A model generated the notes under the pieces. That model did not search any database. It saw only the letters and a program-made list of their open reading frames with translations, and was not told where the DNA came from. Made by a program: the position numbers and the translations under genes. This document shows positions 33,589 through 47,802 of a stretch of DNA of 64,000 bases, piece after piece. Origin of the DNA: Agelaius tricolor (lineage: Eukaryota; Chordata; Aves; Passeriformes; Icteridae); contig JALJCS010000035.1 of the NCBI GenBank assembly GCA_023055355.1, forward strand, positions 6,579,501 through 6,643,500, read 5' to 3'. Every line of letters starts with the position of its first letter. Position 1 is the stretch's first letter.

Positions 33589-36500
33589 ACGGAGATACAG
33601 AGCTCTCCGAAGCTAAGTGTTGGCCCCGGAACTCTTTTGGCACAAGGTGCTCTACGGAGCTGCCTGCGACTGGCACAAAGCTCTGTGCGCGAAGAAGCCG
33701 CTCTTCGCCTCCGGGAGACAGAGAGAGCGGCAGCTTCCCAACGGCGAACAACCAAGCCGCACCAGACCAGTATAGTGTGGGTAGCTTTCAAAGTGAGAGA
33801 AAACAGAACTTTACCACTCTCCTGCCTTTTCCACTCACATGCTATTGGAAAAGAAGGCGTTTGGGACAACTATCTTCAGCTTTTTGCTAAACAGTCTGCA
33901 GACCTCCCTGCAACTTCTAGGACAAGATTGGGGATGTTTTCTGTACTGGCACAGTTTCTCCTTGCAAGATATAGTGGAAAAGCATTTTGCTAAGTGTTAG
34001 GTGTCAAGAGAAGCAGAAGACGTAGATACGGAGCTCTCCGAAACTAAGTGCCAGTCGTGGGCATCGTCCGGCACAAAGCGCCCTCTTGGAACGCGCTGCG
34101 ACCGGCCCAATACTGTATGCGCGAAGAAGCCGCTTCTTCGCCTCCGGGAGACAGAGAGAGCGGCAGCTTCCCAACGGCGAACAACCAAGCCGCACCAAAC
34201 CAGTATAGTGTGGGTAGCATTCAAAGTGAGAGAAAACAGTACTTTAGCACTTTCTTGCCTTTTCAATTAACATTCTATTGGAAAAGAAGGCGTTTAAGAC
34301 AACTATCTTCAGGTTTTTGCTAAAAAGCCTGCAGACCTCCTTGCACCATCTAGAGCAAGATTGGGGATGTTTTCTGTACTGGCACAGTTTCTCCTTGCAA
34401 GATATAGTGGAAAAGCTTTTTGCTATGTGTTAGGTGACAAGAGAGGCAGAAGACGAAGATACGCAGCTGTATGAAGTGAAGAGCCGGTCTGGCGTCTTTT
34501 GACACAAGGCGCTCTCTGGAACGCACCGCAACCGGCCAAAGACTGTATGCGCGAAGAAGCCGCTTTTTCGCCTGCAGGAGACAGAGAGAGCGGCAGCTTC
34601 CCAACGGCGAACAACCAAGCCGCACCAGAGCAGTATAGTGTGGGTAGCATTCAAACTGAGAGACAACAGTATTTTACCACTCTCTTGGCTTTTGCATTCA
34701 CATTCTACAGGAAAAGAAGGAGTTTTGGACAACTATTTGTGCTTCTTGCTAAACGCTCTGCAGACGTCCGTGAGACTTCTAGAAGAAGAGATGGGGTGTT
34801 TTCTGTACTGGTACCGTTTCTCCTTGGAAGACATAGTGGAAATGCTTTTTGCTATGTGTAAAGTGACAGGAGTGGCAAAGGACGGAGATACGCAGCTCTA
34901 GGAAGGTAAGTGCCAGTCCCGGGCGTCTTTCGGCACAGGTGCTCTACGGAGCTCCCTGCGACCAGCACAAAGCTCTGTGCGCAACAAAGCCGCTTCTTCG
35001 CCTCCGGGAGACCGAGAGAGCGGATGCTGCTGAAAGCGGAAGAACCAAGCCTCACTACACACCCGTGGTGTGGGTAGCTTTCCAACTGAGAGAAAACAGC
35101 ACCTTACCACTCTCCTGCCTTTTCCACTCACATGCTATTGAAAGGGAGGCGTTTTGGACAACTAATCTTTTGCTTTTTGCCAATCCGTCTGCAGAGGTCC
35201 GAGCAATTTTAGAACAGGATATGGGCGGTTTTGTGTACTGGCACAGTTTCTCCTTGCAAGATATAGTGGAAAAGCATTTTGCTGACTGTTAGGCGACAAG
35301 AGAGGAAGAAGACGGAGATACGGAGCTCTCTGGAGCTAAGTGCCGGTCCCGGGCATCTTTCGGCACAAGCCGCTCTGCGGCGATCGCTGCGACGGGGCAA
35401 ATGCTCTCTGCGCAAAGGAGCCGTTTCGTCGCCTCCGGGAGACAGAAATAGCGGCAGGCTTCAAAAGGCGAAGAATCAAGCGCACCACACCGCTAGAGTG
35501 TGCGTAAGTTTCAAACTGATAGAAAACAGTGCCTTACCACTCTCTTGGCTTGCCACTCATAATTTTTTCTAAAAGAAGGAGTTTTGGACAACTATCTTTT
35601 GCTTCTTGCGGAACACTCTGCAGACCTCCGGGCGACTTCTAGAAGAAGATTGGGAAGGATTTCTGTATTTCCACAGTTTCTCCTTAAAATTCTTGAGGAA
35701 AAGCATTTTGCTGAGTGTTAGGCGACAACAGAGGCAGAAGAAGGAAATACGGAACTCTGCGAAGCTATGTACCGCTCCCGGGCATCTGTGGGCACAAGCC
35801 GCTCTCTGGAACACAGCGCGACCGGCCAAATGATGTATGCGCAAAGAAGCTGCTTCTTTGCCTCTGGGAGACAGAGAGGGCGGCAGGCTTCAAAAGGCGA
35901 AGAATCAAGCGCAGCACACCGCTAGAGTGTGCGTAAGTTTCAAACTGATAGAAAACAGTACTTTACCACTCTCTTGGCTTGCCACTCATAATTTTTTCTA
36001 AAAGAAGGAGTTTTGGACAACTATCTTTTGCTTCTTGCGGAACACTCTGCAGACCTCCGTGCGACTTCTAGAAGAGGATTGGGACGGATTTCTGTATTTC
36101 CACAGTTTCTCCTTAAAATTTTTGTGGAAAAGCATTTTGCGGAGTGTTAGGCGACAACAGAGGCAGAAGACGGAGATACGGAGCTCTGCGAAGCTATGTA
36201 CCGCTCCCGGGCATCTTTTGGCACAAGGTGCTCTACGGAGCTGCTTGCGACCGGCACAAAGCTCTGTGCGCGAAGAAGCCGCTCTTCGCCTGCAGGAGAC
36301 AGAGAGAGAGGCAGCTTCCCAAAGGCGAACAACCAAGCCGCACCAGACCAGTATAGTGTGGGTAGCTTTCAAAGTGAGAGAAAACAGTACTTTAGCACTT
36401 TCTTGCCTTTTCAATTCATATTCTATTGGAAAAGAAGGCGTTTGGGACAACTATCTTCAGCTTTTTGCTAAACAGTCTGCTGACCTCCCTGCAACTTCTA

Positions 36501-38326
36501 GGACAAGATTGGGGATGTTTTCTGTACTGGCACAGTTTCTCCTTGGAAGACATAGTGGCAATGCGTTTTGGTATGTGTAAAGTGACAAGAGTGGCAAAGG
36601 ACGGAGATACGCAGCTCTAGGAAGGTAAGTGCCAGTCCCGGGCGTCTTTCGGCACAGGTGCTCTACGGAGCTCCCTGCGACCAGTACAAAGCTCTGTGCG
36701 CAAAAAAGCCGCTTCTTCGCCTCCGGGAGACGGAGACAGCGCATGCTGCTGAAAGGGGAAGAACCAAGCCTCACCACAGACCCGTGGTGTGGGCAGCTTT
36801 CCAACTGAGAGAAAACAGCACCTTACCACTGTCCTGCCTTTTCCACTCACATGCTATTGGAAAAGAAGGAGTTTTGGACAACTTACCTTTTGCTTTTTGC
36901 CAATCCGTCTGCAGAGGTCCGAGCAATTTTAGAACAGGATATGGGCGGTTTTGTGTACTGGCACAGTTTCTCCTTGCAAGATATAGTGGAAAAACATTTT
37001 GCTAAGTGTTAGGTGTCAAGAGAAGCAGAAGACGTAGATACGGAGCTCTCCGAAACTAAGTGCCAGTCGTGGGCATCGTCCGGCACAAAGCGCCCTCTTG
37101 GAACGCGCTGCGACCGGCCCAATACTGTATGCGCGAAGAAGCCGCTTCTTCGCCTCCGGGAGACAGAGAGAGCGGCAGCTTCCCAACGGCGAACAACCAA
37201 GCCGCACCAAACCAGTATAGTGTGGGTAGCATTCAAAGTGAGAGAAAACAGTACTTTAGCACTTTCTTGCCTTTTCAATTAACATTCTATTGGAAAAGAA
37301 GGCGTTTGGGACAACTATCTTCAGGTTTTTGCTAAAAAGCCTGCAGACCTCCTTGCACCATCTAGAGCAAGATTGGGGATGTTTTCTGTATTGGCACAGT
37401 TTCTCCTTGGAAGACATAGTGGCAATGCGTTTTGGTATGTGTAAAGTGACAAGAGTGGCAAAGGACGGAGATACGCAGCTCTAGGAAGCAAAGTGCCGGT
37501 CCCGGGCGTCTTTCGGCACAAGGCGCTCTACGGAGCTCCCTGCGACCAGCACAAAGCTCTGTGCGCAAAAAAGCCTCTTCTTCGCTTCCGGGAGACGGAG
37601 AGACAAGCAGGTTTCGAAAGACGAACAAAGAAGACGAACGACACCGGCAGCCTGTGGCCAGTATCCAAACTTAAAGAGAACGAGTACTTTAGCGCTCTCC
37701 TGCCTTTCCTCTCACATGCTATTGGAAAAGAAGGCGTTTTGGACAACTATTTGTGCTTCTTGCTAAACGCTCTGCAGACGTCCGTGAGACTTCTAGAAGA
37801 AGAGATGGGGTGTTTTCTGTACTGGCACAGTTTCTCCTTGCAAGATATAGTGGAAAAGCTTTTTGCTATGTGTTAGGTGACAAGAGAGGCAGAAGACGAA
37901 GATACGCAGCTCCATGAAGCTAAGTGCCGGTCCCGGTCGTCTTTTGGCACAAGGCGCTCTCTGGAACGCACCGCGACCGGCCCAATACTGTATGCGCGAA
38001 GAAGCCGCTTCTTCCCCTCCGGGAGACAGAGAGAGCGGCAGCTTCCCAACGGCGAACAACCAAGCCGCACCAGAGCAGTATAGTGTGGGTAGCATTCAAA
38101 CTGAGAGACAACAGTACTTTACCACTCTCTTGGCTTTTGCATTCACATTCTACTGGAAAAGAAGGAGTTTTGGACAACTATTTGTGCTTCTTGCTAAACG
38201 CTCTGCAGACCTCCGTGAGACTTCTAGAAGAAGAGATGGGGTGTTTTCTGTACTGGGACAGTTTCTCCTTGCAGGATATAGTGGTGAAGCATTTTGCTGA
38301 CTGTTAGGCGACAAGAGAGGAAGAAG
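33589..38326 (+). repeat. HOR copy 9, complete 11-mer
   Basis: This complete unit is of the non-class-II type in A and B. G has gctgcttgcg, as in copies 1, 11 and 12. K has tactgggacag and is followed by class II copy 10. With copy 8 it forms a 9476-bp pair that resembles copies 10-11. Confidence 0.97.
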
Positions 38327-41300
38327 ACGGAGATACAGAGCTCTCCGAAGCTAAGTGTTGGCCCCGGAACTCTTTTGGCACAAGGTGCTCTACGGAGCTG
38401 CCTGCGACTGGCACAAAGCTCTGTGCGCGAAGAAGCCGCTCTTCGCCTCCGGGAGACAGAGAGAGCGGCAGCTTCCCAACGGCGAACAACCAAGCCGCAC
38501 CAGACCAGTATAGTGTGGGTAGCTTTCAAAGTGAGAGAAAACAGAACTTTACCACTCTCCTGCCTTTTCCACTCACATGCTATTGGAAAAGAAGGCGTTT
38601 GGGACAACTATCTTCCGCTTTTTGCTAAACAGTCTGCAGACCTCCCTGCAACTTCTAGGACAAGATTGGGGATGTTTTCTGTACTGGCACAGTTTCTCCT
38701 TGCAAGATATAGTGGAAAAACATTTTGCTAAGTGTTAGGTGTCAAGAGAAGCAGAAGACGTAGATACGGAGCTCTCCGAAACTAAGTGCCAGTCGTGGGC
38801 ATCGTCCGGCACAAAGCGCCCTCTTGGAACGCGCTGCGACCGGCCCAATACTGTATGCGCGAAGAAGCCGCTTCTTCGCCTCCGGGAGACAGAGAGAGCG
38901 GCAGCTTCCCAACGGCGAACAACCAAGCCGCACCAAACCAGTATAGTGTGGGTAGCTTTCAAAGTGAGAGAAAACAGTACTTTAGCACTTTCTTGCCTTT
39001 TCAATTAACATTCTATTGGAAAAGAAGGCGTTTAAGACAACTATCTTCAGGTTTTTGCTAAAAAGCCTGCAGACCTCCTTGCAACATCTAGAGCAAGATT
39101 GGGGATGTTTTCTGTACTGGCACAGTTTCTCCTTGCAAGATATAGTGGAAAAGCTTTTTGCTATGTGTTAGGTGACAAGAGAGGCAGAAGACGAAGATAC
39201 GCAGCTGTATGAAGTGAAGAGCCGGTCTGGCGTCTTTTGACACAAGGCGCTCTCTGGAACGCACCGCAACCGGCCAAAGACTGTATGCGCGAAGAAGCCG
39301 CTTTTTCGCCTGCAGGAGACAGAGAGAGCGGCAGCTTCCCAACGGCGAACAACCAAGCCGCACCAGAGCAGTATAGTGTGGGTAGCATTCAAACTGAGAG
39401 ACAACAGTATTTTACCACTCTCTTGGCTTTTGCATTCACATTCTACAGGAAAAGAAGGAGTTTTGGACAACTATTTGTGCTTCTTGCTAAACGCTCTGCA
39501 GACGTCCGTGAGACTTCTAGAAGAAGAGATGGGGTGTTTTCTGTACTGGTACCGTTTCTCCTTGGAAGACATAGTGGAAATGCTTTTTGCTATGTGTAAA
39601 GTGACAGGAGTGGCAAAGGACGGAGATACGCAGCTCTAGGAAGGTAAGTGCCAGTCCCGGGCGTCTTTCGGCACAGGTGCTCTACGGAGCTCCCTGCGAC
39701 CAGCACAAAGCTCTGTGCGCAACAAAGCCGCTTCTTCGCCTCCGGGAGACCGAGAGAGCGGATGCTGCTGAAAGCGGAAGAACCAAGCCTCACTACACAC
39801 CCGTGCTGTGGGTAGCTTTCCAACTGAGAGAAAACAGCACCTTACCACTCTCCTGCCTTTTCCACTCACATGCTATTGAAAGGGAGGCGTTTTGGACAAC
39901 TAATCTTTTGCTTTTTGCCAATCCGTCTGCAGAGGTCCGAGCAATTTTAGAACAGGATATGGGCGGTTTTGTGTACTGGCACAGTTTCTCCTTGCAAGAT
40001 ATAGTGGAAAAGCATTTTGCTGACTGTTAGGCGACAAGAGAGGAAGAAGACGGAGATACGGAGCTCTCTGGAGCTAAGTGCCGGTCCCGGGCATCTTTCG
40101 GCACAAGCCGCTCTGCGGCGATCGCTGCGACGGGGCAAATGCTCTCTGCGCAAAGGAGCCGTTTCGTCGCCTCCGGGAGACAGAAATAGCGGCAGGCTTC
40201 AAAAGGCGAAGAATCAAGCGCACCACACCGCTAGAGTGTGCGTAAGTTTCAAACTGATAGAAAACAGTGCCTTACCACTCTCTTGGCTTGCCACTCATAA
40301 TTTTTTCTAAAAGAAGGAGTTTTGGACAACTATCTTTTGCTTCTTGCGGAACACTCTGCAGACCTCCGGGCGACTTCTAGAAGAAGATTGGGAAGGATTT
40401 CTGTATTTCCACAGTTTCTCCTTAAAATTCTTGAGGAAAAGCATTTTGCTGAGTGTTAGGCGACAACAGAGGCAGAAGAAGGAAATACGGAACTCTGCGA
40501 AGCTATGTACCGCTCCCGGGCATCTGTGGGCACAAGCCGCTCTCTGGAACACAGCGCGACCGGCCAAATGATGTATGCGCAAAGAAGCTGCTTCTTTGCC
40601 TCTGGGAGACAGAGAGGGCGGCAGGCTTCAAAAGGCGAAGAATCAAGCGCAGCACACCGCTAGAGTGTGCGTAAGTTTCAAACTGATAGAAAACAGTACT
40701 TTACCACTCTCTTGGCTTGCCACTCATAATTTTTTCTAAAAGAAGGAGTTTTGGACAACTATCTTTTGCTTCTTGCGGAACACTCTGCAGACCTCCGTGC
40801 GACTTCTAGAAGAGGATTGGGACGGATTTCTGTATTTCCACAGTTTCTCCTTAAAATTTTTGTGGAAAAGCATTTTGCGGAGTGTTAGGCGACAACAGAG
40901 GCAGAAGACGGAGATACGGAGCTCTGCGAAGCTATGTACCGCTCCCGGGCATCTTTTGGCACAAGGTGCTCTACGGAGCTGCCTGCGACCGGCACAAAGC
41001 TCTGTGCGCGAAGAAGCCGCTCTTCGCCTGCAGGAGACAGAGAGAGAGGCAGCTTCCCAAAGGCGAACAACCAAGCCGCACCAGACCAGTATAGTGTGGG
41101 TAGCTTTCAAAGTGAGAGAAAACAGTACTTTAGCACTTTCTTGCCTTTTCAATTCATATTCTATTGGAAAAGAAGGCGTTTGGGACAACTATCTTCAGCT
41201 TTTTGCTAAACAGTCTGCTGACCTCCCTGCAACTTCTAGGACAAGATTGGGGATGTTTTCTGTACTGGCACAGTTTCTCCTTGGAAGACATAGTGGCAAT

Positions 41301-43064
41301 GCGTTTTGGTATGTGTAAAGTGACAAGAGTGGCAAAGGACGGAGATACGCAGCTCTAGGAAGGTAAGTGCCAGTCCCGGGCGTCTTTCGGCACAGGTGCT
41401 CTACGGAGCTCCCTGCGACCAGTACAAAGCTCTGTGCGCAAAAAAGCCGCTTCTTCGCCTCCGGGAGACGGAGACAGCGCATGCTGCTGAAAGGGGAAGA
41501 ACCAAGCCTCACTACACACCCGTGGTGTGGGCAGCTTTCCAACTGAGAGAAAACAGCACCTTACCACTGTCCTGCCTTTTCCACTCACATGCTATTGGAA
41601 AAGAAGGAGTTTTGGACAACTTACCTTTTGCTTTTTGCCAATCCGTCTGCAGAGGTCCGAGCAATTTTAGAACAGGATATGGGCGGTTTTGTGTACTGGC
41701 ACAGTTTCTCCTTGCAAGATATAGTGGAAAAACATTTTGCTAAGTGTTAGGTGTCAAGAGAAGCAGAAGACGTAGATACGGAGCTCTCCGAAACTAAGTG
41801 CCAGTCGTGGGCATCGTCCGGCACAAAGCGCCCTCTTGGAACGCGCTGCGACCGGCCCAATACTGTATGCGCGAAGAAGCCGCTTCTTCGCCTCCGGGAG
41901 ACAGAGAGAGCGGCAGCTTCCCAACGGCGAACAACCAAGCCGCACCAAACCAGTATAGTGTGGGTAGCATTCAAAGTGAGAGAAAACAGTACTTTAGCAC
42001 TTTCTTGCCTTTTCAATTAACATTCTATTGGAAAAGAAGGCGTTTGGGACAACTATCTTCAGGTTTTTGCTAAAAAGCCTGCAGACCTCCTTGCACCATC
42101 TAGAGCAAGATTGGGGATGTTTTCTGTATTGGCACAGTTTCTCCTTGGAAGACATAGTGGCAATGCGTTTTGGTATGTGTAAAGTGACAAGAGTGGCAAA
42201 GGACGGAGATACGCAGCTCTAGGAAGCAAAGTGCCGGTCCCGGGCGTCTTTCGGCACAAGGCGCTCTACGGAGCTCCCTGCGACCAGCACAAAGCTCTGT
42301 GCGCAAAAAAGCCTCTTCTTCGCTTCCGGGAGACGGAGAGACAAGCAGGTTTCGAAAGACGAACAAAGAAGACGAACGACACCGGCAGCCTGTGGCCAGT
42401 ATCCAAACTTAAAGAGAACGAGTACTTTAGCGCTCTCCTGCCTTTCCTCTCACATGCTATTGGAAAAGAAGGCGTTTTGGACAACTATTTGTGCTTCTTG
42501 CTAAACGCTCTGCAGACGTCCGTGAGACTTCTAGAAGAAGAGATGGGGTGTTTTCTGTACTGGCACAGTTTCTCCTTGCAAGATATAGTGGAAAAGCTTT
42601 TTGCTATGTGTTAGGTGACAAGAGAGGCAGAAGACGAAGATACGCAGCTCCATGAAGCTAAGTGCCGGTCCCGGTCGTCTTTTGGCACAAGGCGCTCTCT
42701 GGAACGCACCGCGACCGGCCCAATACTGTATGCGCGAAGAAGCCGCTTCTTCCCCTCCGGGAGACAGAGAGAGCGGCAGCTTCCCAACGGCGAACAACCA
42801 AGCCGCACCAGAGCAGTATAGTGTGGGTAGCATTCAAACTGAGAGACAACAGTACTTTACCACTCTCTTGGCTTTTGCATTCACATTCTACTGGAAAAGA
42901 AGGAGTTTTGGACAACTATTTGTGCTTCTTGCTAAACGCTCTGCAGACCTCCGTGAGACTTCTAGAAGAAGAGATGGGGTGTTTTCTGTACTGGCACAGT
43001 TTCTCCTTGCAGGATATAGTGGTGAAGCATTTTGCTGACTGTTAGGCGACAAGAGAGGAAGAAG
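38327..43064 (+). repeat. HOR copy 10, complete 11-mer, class II
   Basis: This complete unit matches copy 8 at every marker compared: cttccgc and aaaaacattttg in A, gctttc and ttgcaacatc in B, cccgtgctgtg in D, cactacacacc in H, gtattggc in I, and tactggcacag in K. Confidence 0.97.
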
Positions 43065-46000
43065 ACGGAGATACAGAGCTCTCCGAAGCTAAGTGTTGGC
43101 CCCGGAACTCTTTTGGCACAAGGTGCTCTACGGAGCTGCCTGCGACTGGCACAAAGCTCTGTGCGCGAAGAAGCCGCTCTTCGCCTCCGGGAGACAGAGA
43201 GAGCGGCAGCTTCCCAACGGCGAACAACCAAGCCGCACCAGACCAGTATAGTGTGGGTAGCTTTCAAAGTGAGAGAAAACAGAACTTTACCACTCTCCTG
43301 CCTTTTCCACTCACATGCTATTGGAAAAGAAGGCGTTTGGGACAACTATCTTCAGCTTTTTGCTAAACAGTCTGCAGACCTCCCTGCAACTTCTAGGACA
43401 AGATTGGGGATGTTTTCTGTACTGGCACAGTTTCTCCTTGCAAGATATAGTGGAAAAGCATTTTGCTAAGTGTTAGGTGTCAAGAGAAGCAGAAGACGTA
43501 GATACGGAGCTCTCCGAAACTAAGTGCCAGTCGTGGGCATCGTCCGGCACAAAGCGCCCTCTTGGAACGCGCTGCGACCGGCCCAATACTGTATGCGCGA
43601 AGAAGCCGCTTCTTCGCCTCCGGGAGACAGAGAGAGCGGCAGCTTCCCAACGGCGAACAACCAAGCCGCACCAAACCAGTATAGTGTGGGTAGCATTCAA
43701 AGTGAGAGAAAACAGTACTTTAGCACTTTCTTGCCTTTTCAATTAACATTCTATTGGAAAAGAAGGCGTTTAAGACAACTATCTTCAGGTTTTTGCTAAA
43801 AAGCCTGCAGACCTCCTTGCACCATCTAGAGCAAGATTGGGGATGTTTTCTGTACTGGCACAGTTTCTCCTTGCAAGATATAGTGGAAAAGCTTTTTGCT
43901 ATGTGTTAGGTGACAAGAGAGGCAGAAGACGAAGATACGCAGCTGTATGAAGTGAAGAGCCGGTCTGGCGTCTTTTGACACAAGGCGCTCTCTGGAACGC
44001 ACCGCAACCGGCCAAAGACTGTATGCGCGAAGAAGCCGCTTTTTCGCCTGCAGGAGACAGAGAGAGCGGCAGCTTCCCAACGGCGAACAACCAAGCCGCA
44101 CCAGAGCAGTATAGTGTGGGTAGCATTCAAACTGAGAGACAACAGTATTTTACCACTCTCTTGGCTTTTGCATTCACATTCTACAGGAAAAGAAGGAGTT
44201 TTGGACAACTATTTGTGCTTCTTGCTAAACGCTCTGCAGACGTCCGTGAGACTTCTAGAAGAAGAGATGGGGTGTTTTCTGTACTGGTACCGTTTCTCCT
44301 TGGAAGACATAGTGGAAATGCTTTTTGCTATGTGTAAAGTGACAGGAGTGGCAAAGGACGGAGATACGCAGCTCTAGGAAGGTAAGTGCCAGTCCCGGGC
44401 GTCTTTCGGCACAGGTGCTCTACGGAGCTCCCTGCGACCAGCACAAAGCTCTGTGCGCAACAAAGCCGCTTCTTCGCCTCCGGGAGACCGAGAGAGCGGA
44501 TGCTGCTGAAAGCGGAAGAACCAAGCCTCACTACACACCCGTGGTGTGGGTAGCTTTCCAACTGAGAGAAAACAGCACCTTACCACTCTCCTGCCTTTTC
44601 CACTCACATGCTATTGAAAGGGAGGCGTTTTGGACAACTAATCTTTTGCTTTTTGCCAATCCGTCTGCAGAGGTCCGAGCAATTTTAGAACAGGATATGG
44701 GCGGTTTTGTGTACTGGCACAGTTTCTCCTTGCAAGATATAGTGGAAAAGCATTTTGCTGACTGTTAGGCGACAAGAGAGGAAGAAGACGGAGATACGGA
44801 GCTCTCTGGAGCTAAGTGCCGGTCCCGGGCATCTTTCGGCACAAGCCGCTCTGCGGCGATCGCTGCGACGGGGCAAATGCTCTCTGCGCAAAGGAGCCGT
44901 TTCGTCGCCTCCGGGAGACAGAAATAGCGGCAGGCTTCAAAAGGCGAAGAATCAAGCGCACCACACCGCTAGAGTGTGCGTAAGTTTCAAACTGATAGAA
45001 AACAGTGCCTTACCACTCTCTTGGCTTGCCACTCATAATTTTTTCTAAAAGAAGGAGTTTTGGACAACTATCTTTTGCTTCTTGCGGAACACTCTGCAGA
45101 CCTCCGGGCGACTTCTAGAAGAAGATTGGGAAGGATTTCTGTATTTCCACAGTTTCTCCTTAAAATTCTTGAGGAAAAGCATTTTGCTGAGTGTTAGGCG
45201 ACAACAGAGGCAGAAGAAGGAAATACGGAACTCTGCGAAGCTATGTACCGCTCCCGGGCATCTGTGGGCACAAGCCGCTCTCTGGAACACAGCGCGACCG
45301 GCCAAATGATGTATGCGCAAAGAAGCTGCTTCTTTGCCTCTGGGAGACAGAGAGGGCGGCAGGCTTCAAAAGGCGAAGAATCAAGCGCAGCACACCGCTA
45401 GAGTGTGCGTAAGTTTCAAACTGATAGAAAACAGTACTTTACCACTCTCTTGGCTTGCCACTCATAATTTTTTCTAAAAGAAGGAGTTTTGGACAACTAT
45501 CTTTTGCTTCTTGCGGAACACTCTGCAGACCTCCGTGCGACTTCTAGAAGAGGATTGGGACGGATTTCTGTATTTCCACAGTTTCTCCTTAAAATTTTTG
45601 TGGAAAAGCATTTTGCGGAGTGTTAGGCGACAACAGAGGCAGAAGACGGAGATACGGAGCTCTGCGAAGCTATGTACCGCTCCCGGGCATCTTTTGGCAC
45701 AAGGTGCTCTACGGAGCTGCTTGCGACCGGCACAAAGCTCTGTGCGCGAAGAAGCCGCTCTTCGCCTGCAGGAGACAGAGAGAGAGGCAGCTTCCCAAAG
45801 GCGAACAACCAAGCCGCACCAGACCAGTATAGTGTGGGTAGCTTTCAAAGTGAGAGAAAACAGTACTTTAGCACTTTCTTGCCTTTTCAATTCATATTCT
45901 ATTGGAAAAGAAGGCGTTTGGGACAACTATCTTCAGCTTTTTGCTAAACAGTCTGCTGACCTCCCTGCAACTTCTAGGACAAGATTGGGGATGTTTTCTG

Positions 46001-47802
46001 TACTGGCACAGTTTCTCCTTGGAAGACATAGTGGCAATGCGTTTTGGTATGTGTAAAGTGACAAGAGTGGCAAAGGACGGAGATACGCAGCTCTAGGAAG
46101 GTAAGTGCCAGTCCCGGGCGTCTTTCGGCACAGGTGCTCTACGGAGCTCCCTGCGACCAGTACAAAGCTCTGTGCGCAAAAAAGCCGCTTCTTCGCCTCC
46201 GGGAGACGGAGACAGCGCATGCTGCTGAAAGGGGAAGAACCAAGCCTCACCACAGACCCGTGGTGTGGGCAGCTTTCCAACTGAGAGAAAACAGCACCTT
46301 ACCACTGTCCTGCCTTTTCCACTCACATGCTATTGGAAAAGAAGGAGTTTTGGACAACTTACCTTTTGCTTTTTGCCAATCCGTCTGCAGAGGTCCGAGC
46401 AATTTTAGAACAGGATATGGGCGGTTTTGTGTACTGGCACAGTTTCTCCTTGCAAGATATAGTGGAAAAACATTTTGCTAAGTGTTAGGTGTCAAGAGAA
46501 GCAGAAGACGTAGATACGGAGCTCTCCGAAACTAAGTGCCAGTCGTGGGCATCGTCCGGCACAAAGCGCCCTCTTGGAACGCGCTGCGACCGGCCCAATA
46601 CTGTATGCGCGAAGAAGCCGCTTCTTCGCCTCCGGGAGACAGAGAGAGCGGCAGCTTCCCAACGGCGAACAACCAAGCCGCACCAGACCAGTATAGTGTG
46701 GGTAGCATTCAAAGTGAGAGAAAACAGTACTTTAGCACTTTCTTGCCTTTTCAATTAACATTCTATTGGAAAAGAAGGCGTTTGGGACAACTATCTTCAG
46801 GTTTTTGCTAAAAAGCCTGCAGACCTCCTTGCACCATCTAGAGCAAGATTGGGGATGTTTTCTGTATTGGCACAGTTTCTCCTTGGAAGACATAGTGGCA
46901 ATGCGTTTTGGTATGTGTAAAGTGACAAGAGTGGCAAAGGACGGAGATACGCAGCTCTAGGAAGCAAAGTGCCGGTCCCGGGCGTCTTTCGGCACAAGGC
47001 GCTCTACGGAGCTCCCTGCGACCAGCACAAAGCTCTGTGCGCAAAAAAGCCTCTTCTTCGCTTCCGGGAGACGGAGAGACAAGCAGGTTTCGAAAGACGA
47101 ACAAAGAAGACGAACGACACCGGCAGCCTGTGGCCAGTATCCAAACTTAAAGAGAACGAGTACTTTAGCGCTCTCCTGCCTTTCCTCTCACATGCTATTG
47201 GAAAAGAAGGCGTTTTGGACAACTATTTGTGCTTCTTGCTAAACGCTCTGCAGACGTCCGTGAGACTTCTAGAAGAAGAGATGGGGTGTTTTCTGTACTG
47301 GCACAGTTTCTCCTTGCAAGATATAGTGGAAAAGCTTTTTGCTATGTGTTAGGTGACAAGAGAGGCAGAAGACGAAGATACGCAGCTCCATGAAGCTAAG
47401 TGCCGGTCCCGGTCGTCTTTTGGCACAAGGCGCTCTCTGGAACGCACCGCGACCGGCCCAATACTGTATGCGCGAAGAAGCCGCTTCTTCGCCTCCGGGA
47501 GACAGAGAGAGCGGCAGCTTCCCAACGGCGAACAACCAAGCCGCACCAGAGCAGTATAGTGTGGGTAGCATTCAAACTGAGAGACAACAGTACTTTACCA
47601 CTCTCTTGGCTTTTGCATTCACATTCTACTGGAAAAGAAGGAGTTTTGGACAACTATTTGTGCTTCTTGCTAAACGCTCTGCAGACCTCCGTGAGACTTC
47701 TAGAAGAAGAGATGGGGTGTTTTCTGTACTGGCACAGTTTCTCCTTGCAGGATATAGTGGTGAAGCATTTTGCTGACTGTTAGGCGACAAGAGAGGAAGA
47801 AG
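43065..47802 (+). repeat. HOR copy 11, complete 11-mer
   Basis: This complete unit matches copy 9 through G and H. From I onward it differs: I has caccagaccag, and K has cttcttcgcctcc instead of cttcttcccctcc. The K change restores the 21-bp dyad. Both changes are shared with copy 12. Confidence 0.97.
47472..47492. other. Restored dyad in K, copy 11
   Basis: Most K monomers read gcttcttccc in the right arm, with one mismatch. Copies 11 and 12 read gcttcttcgc, giving the full B-type dyad. Conversion from a B or I monomer would explain this. Confidence 0.8.
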
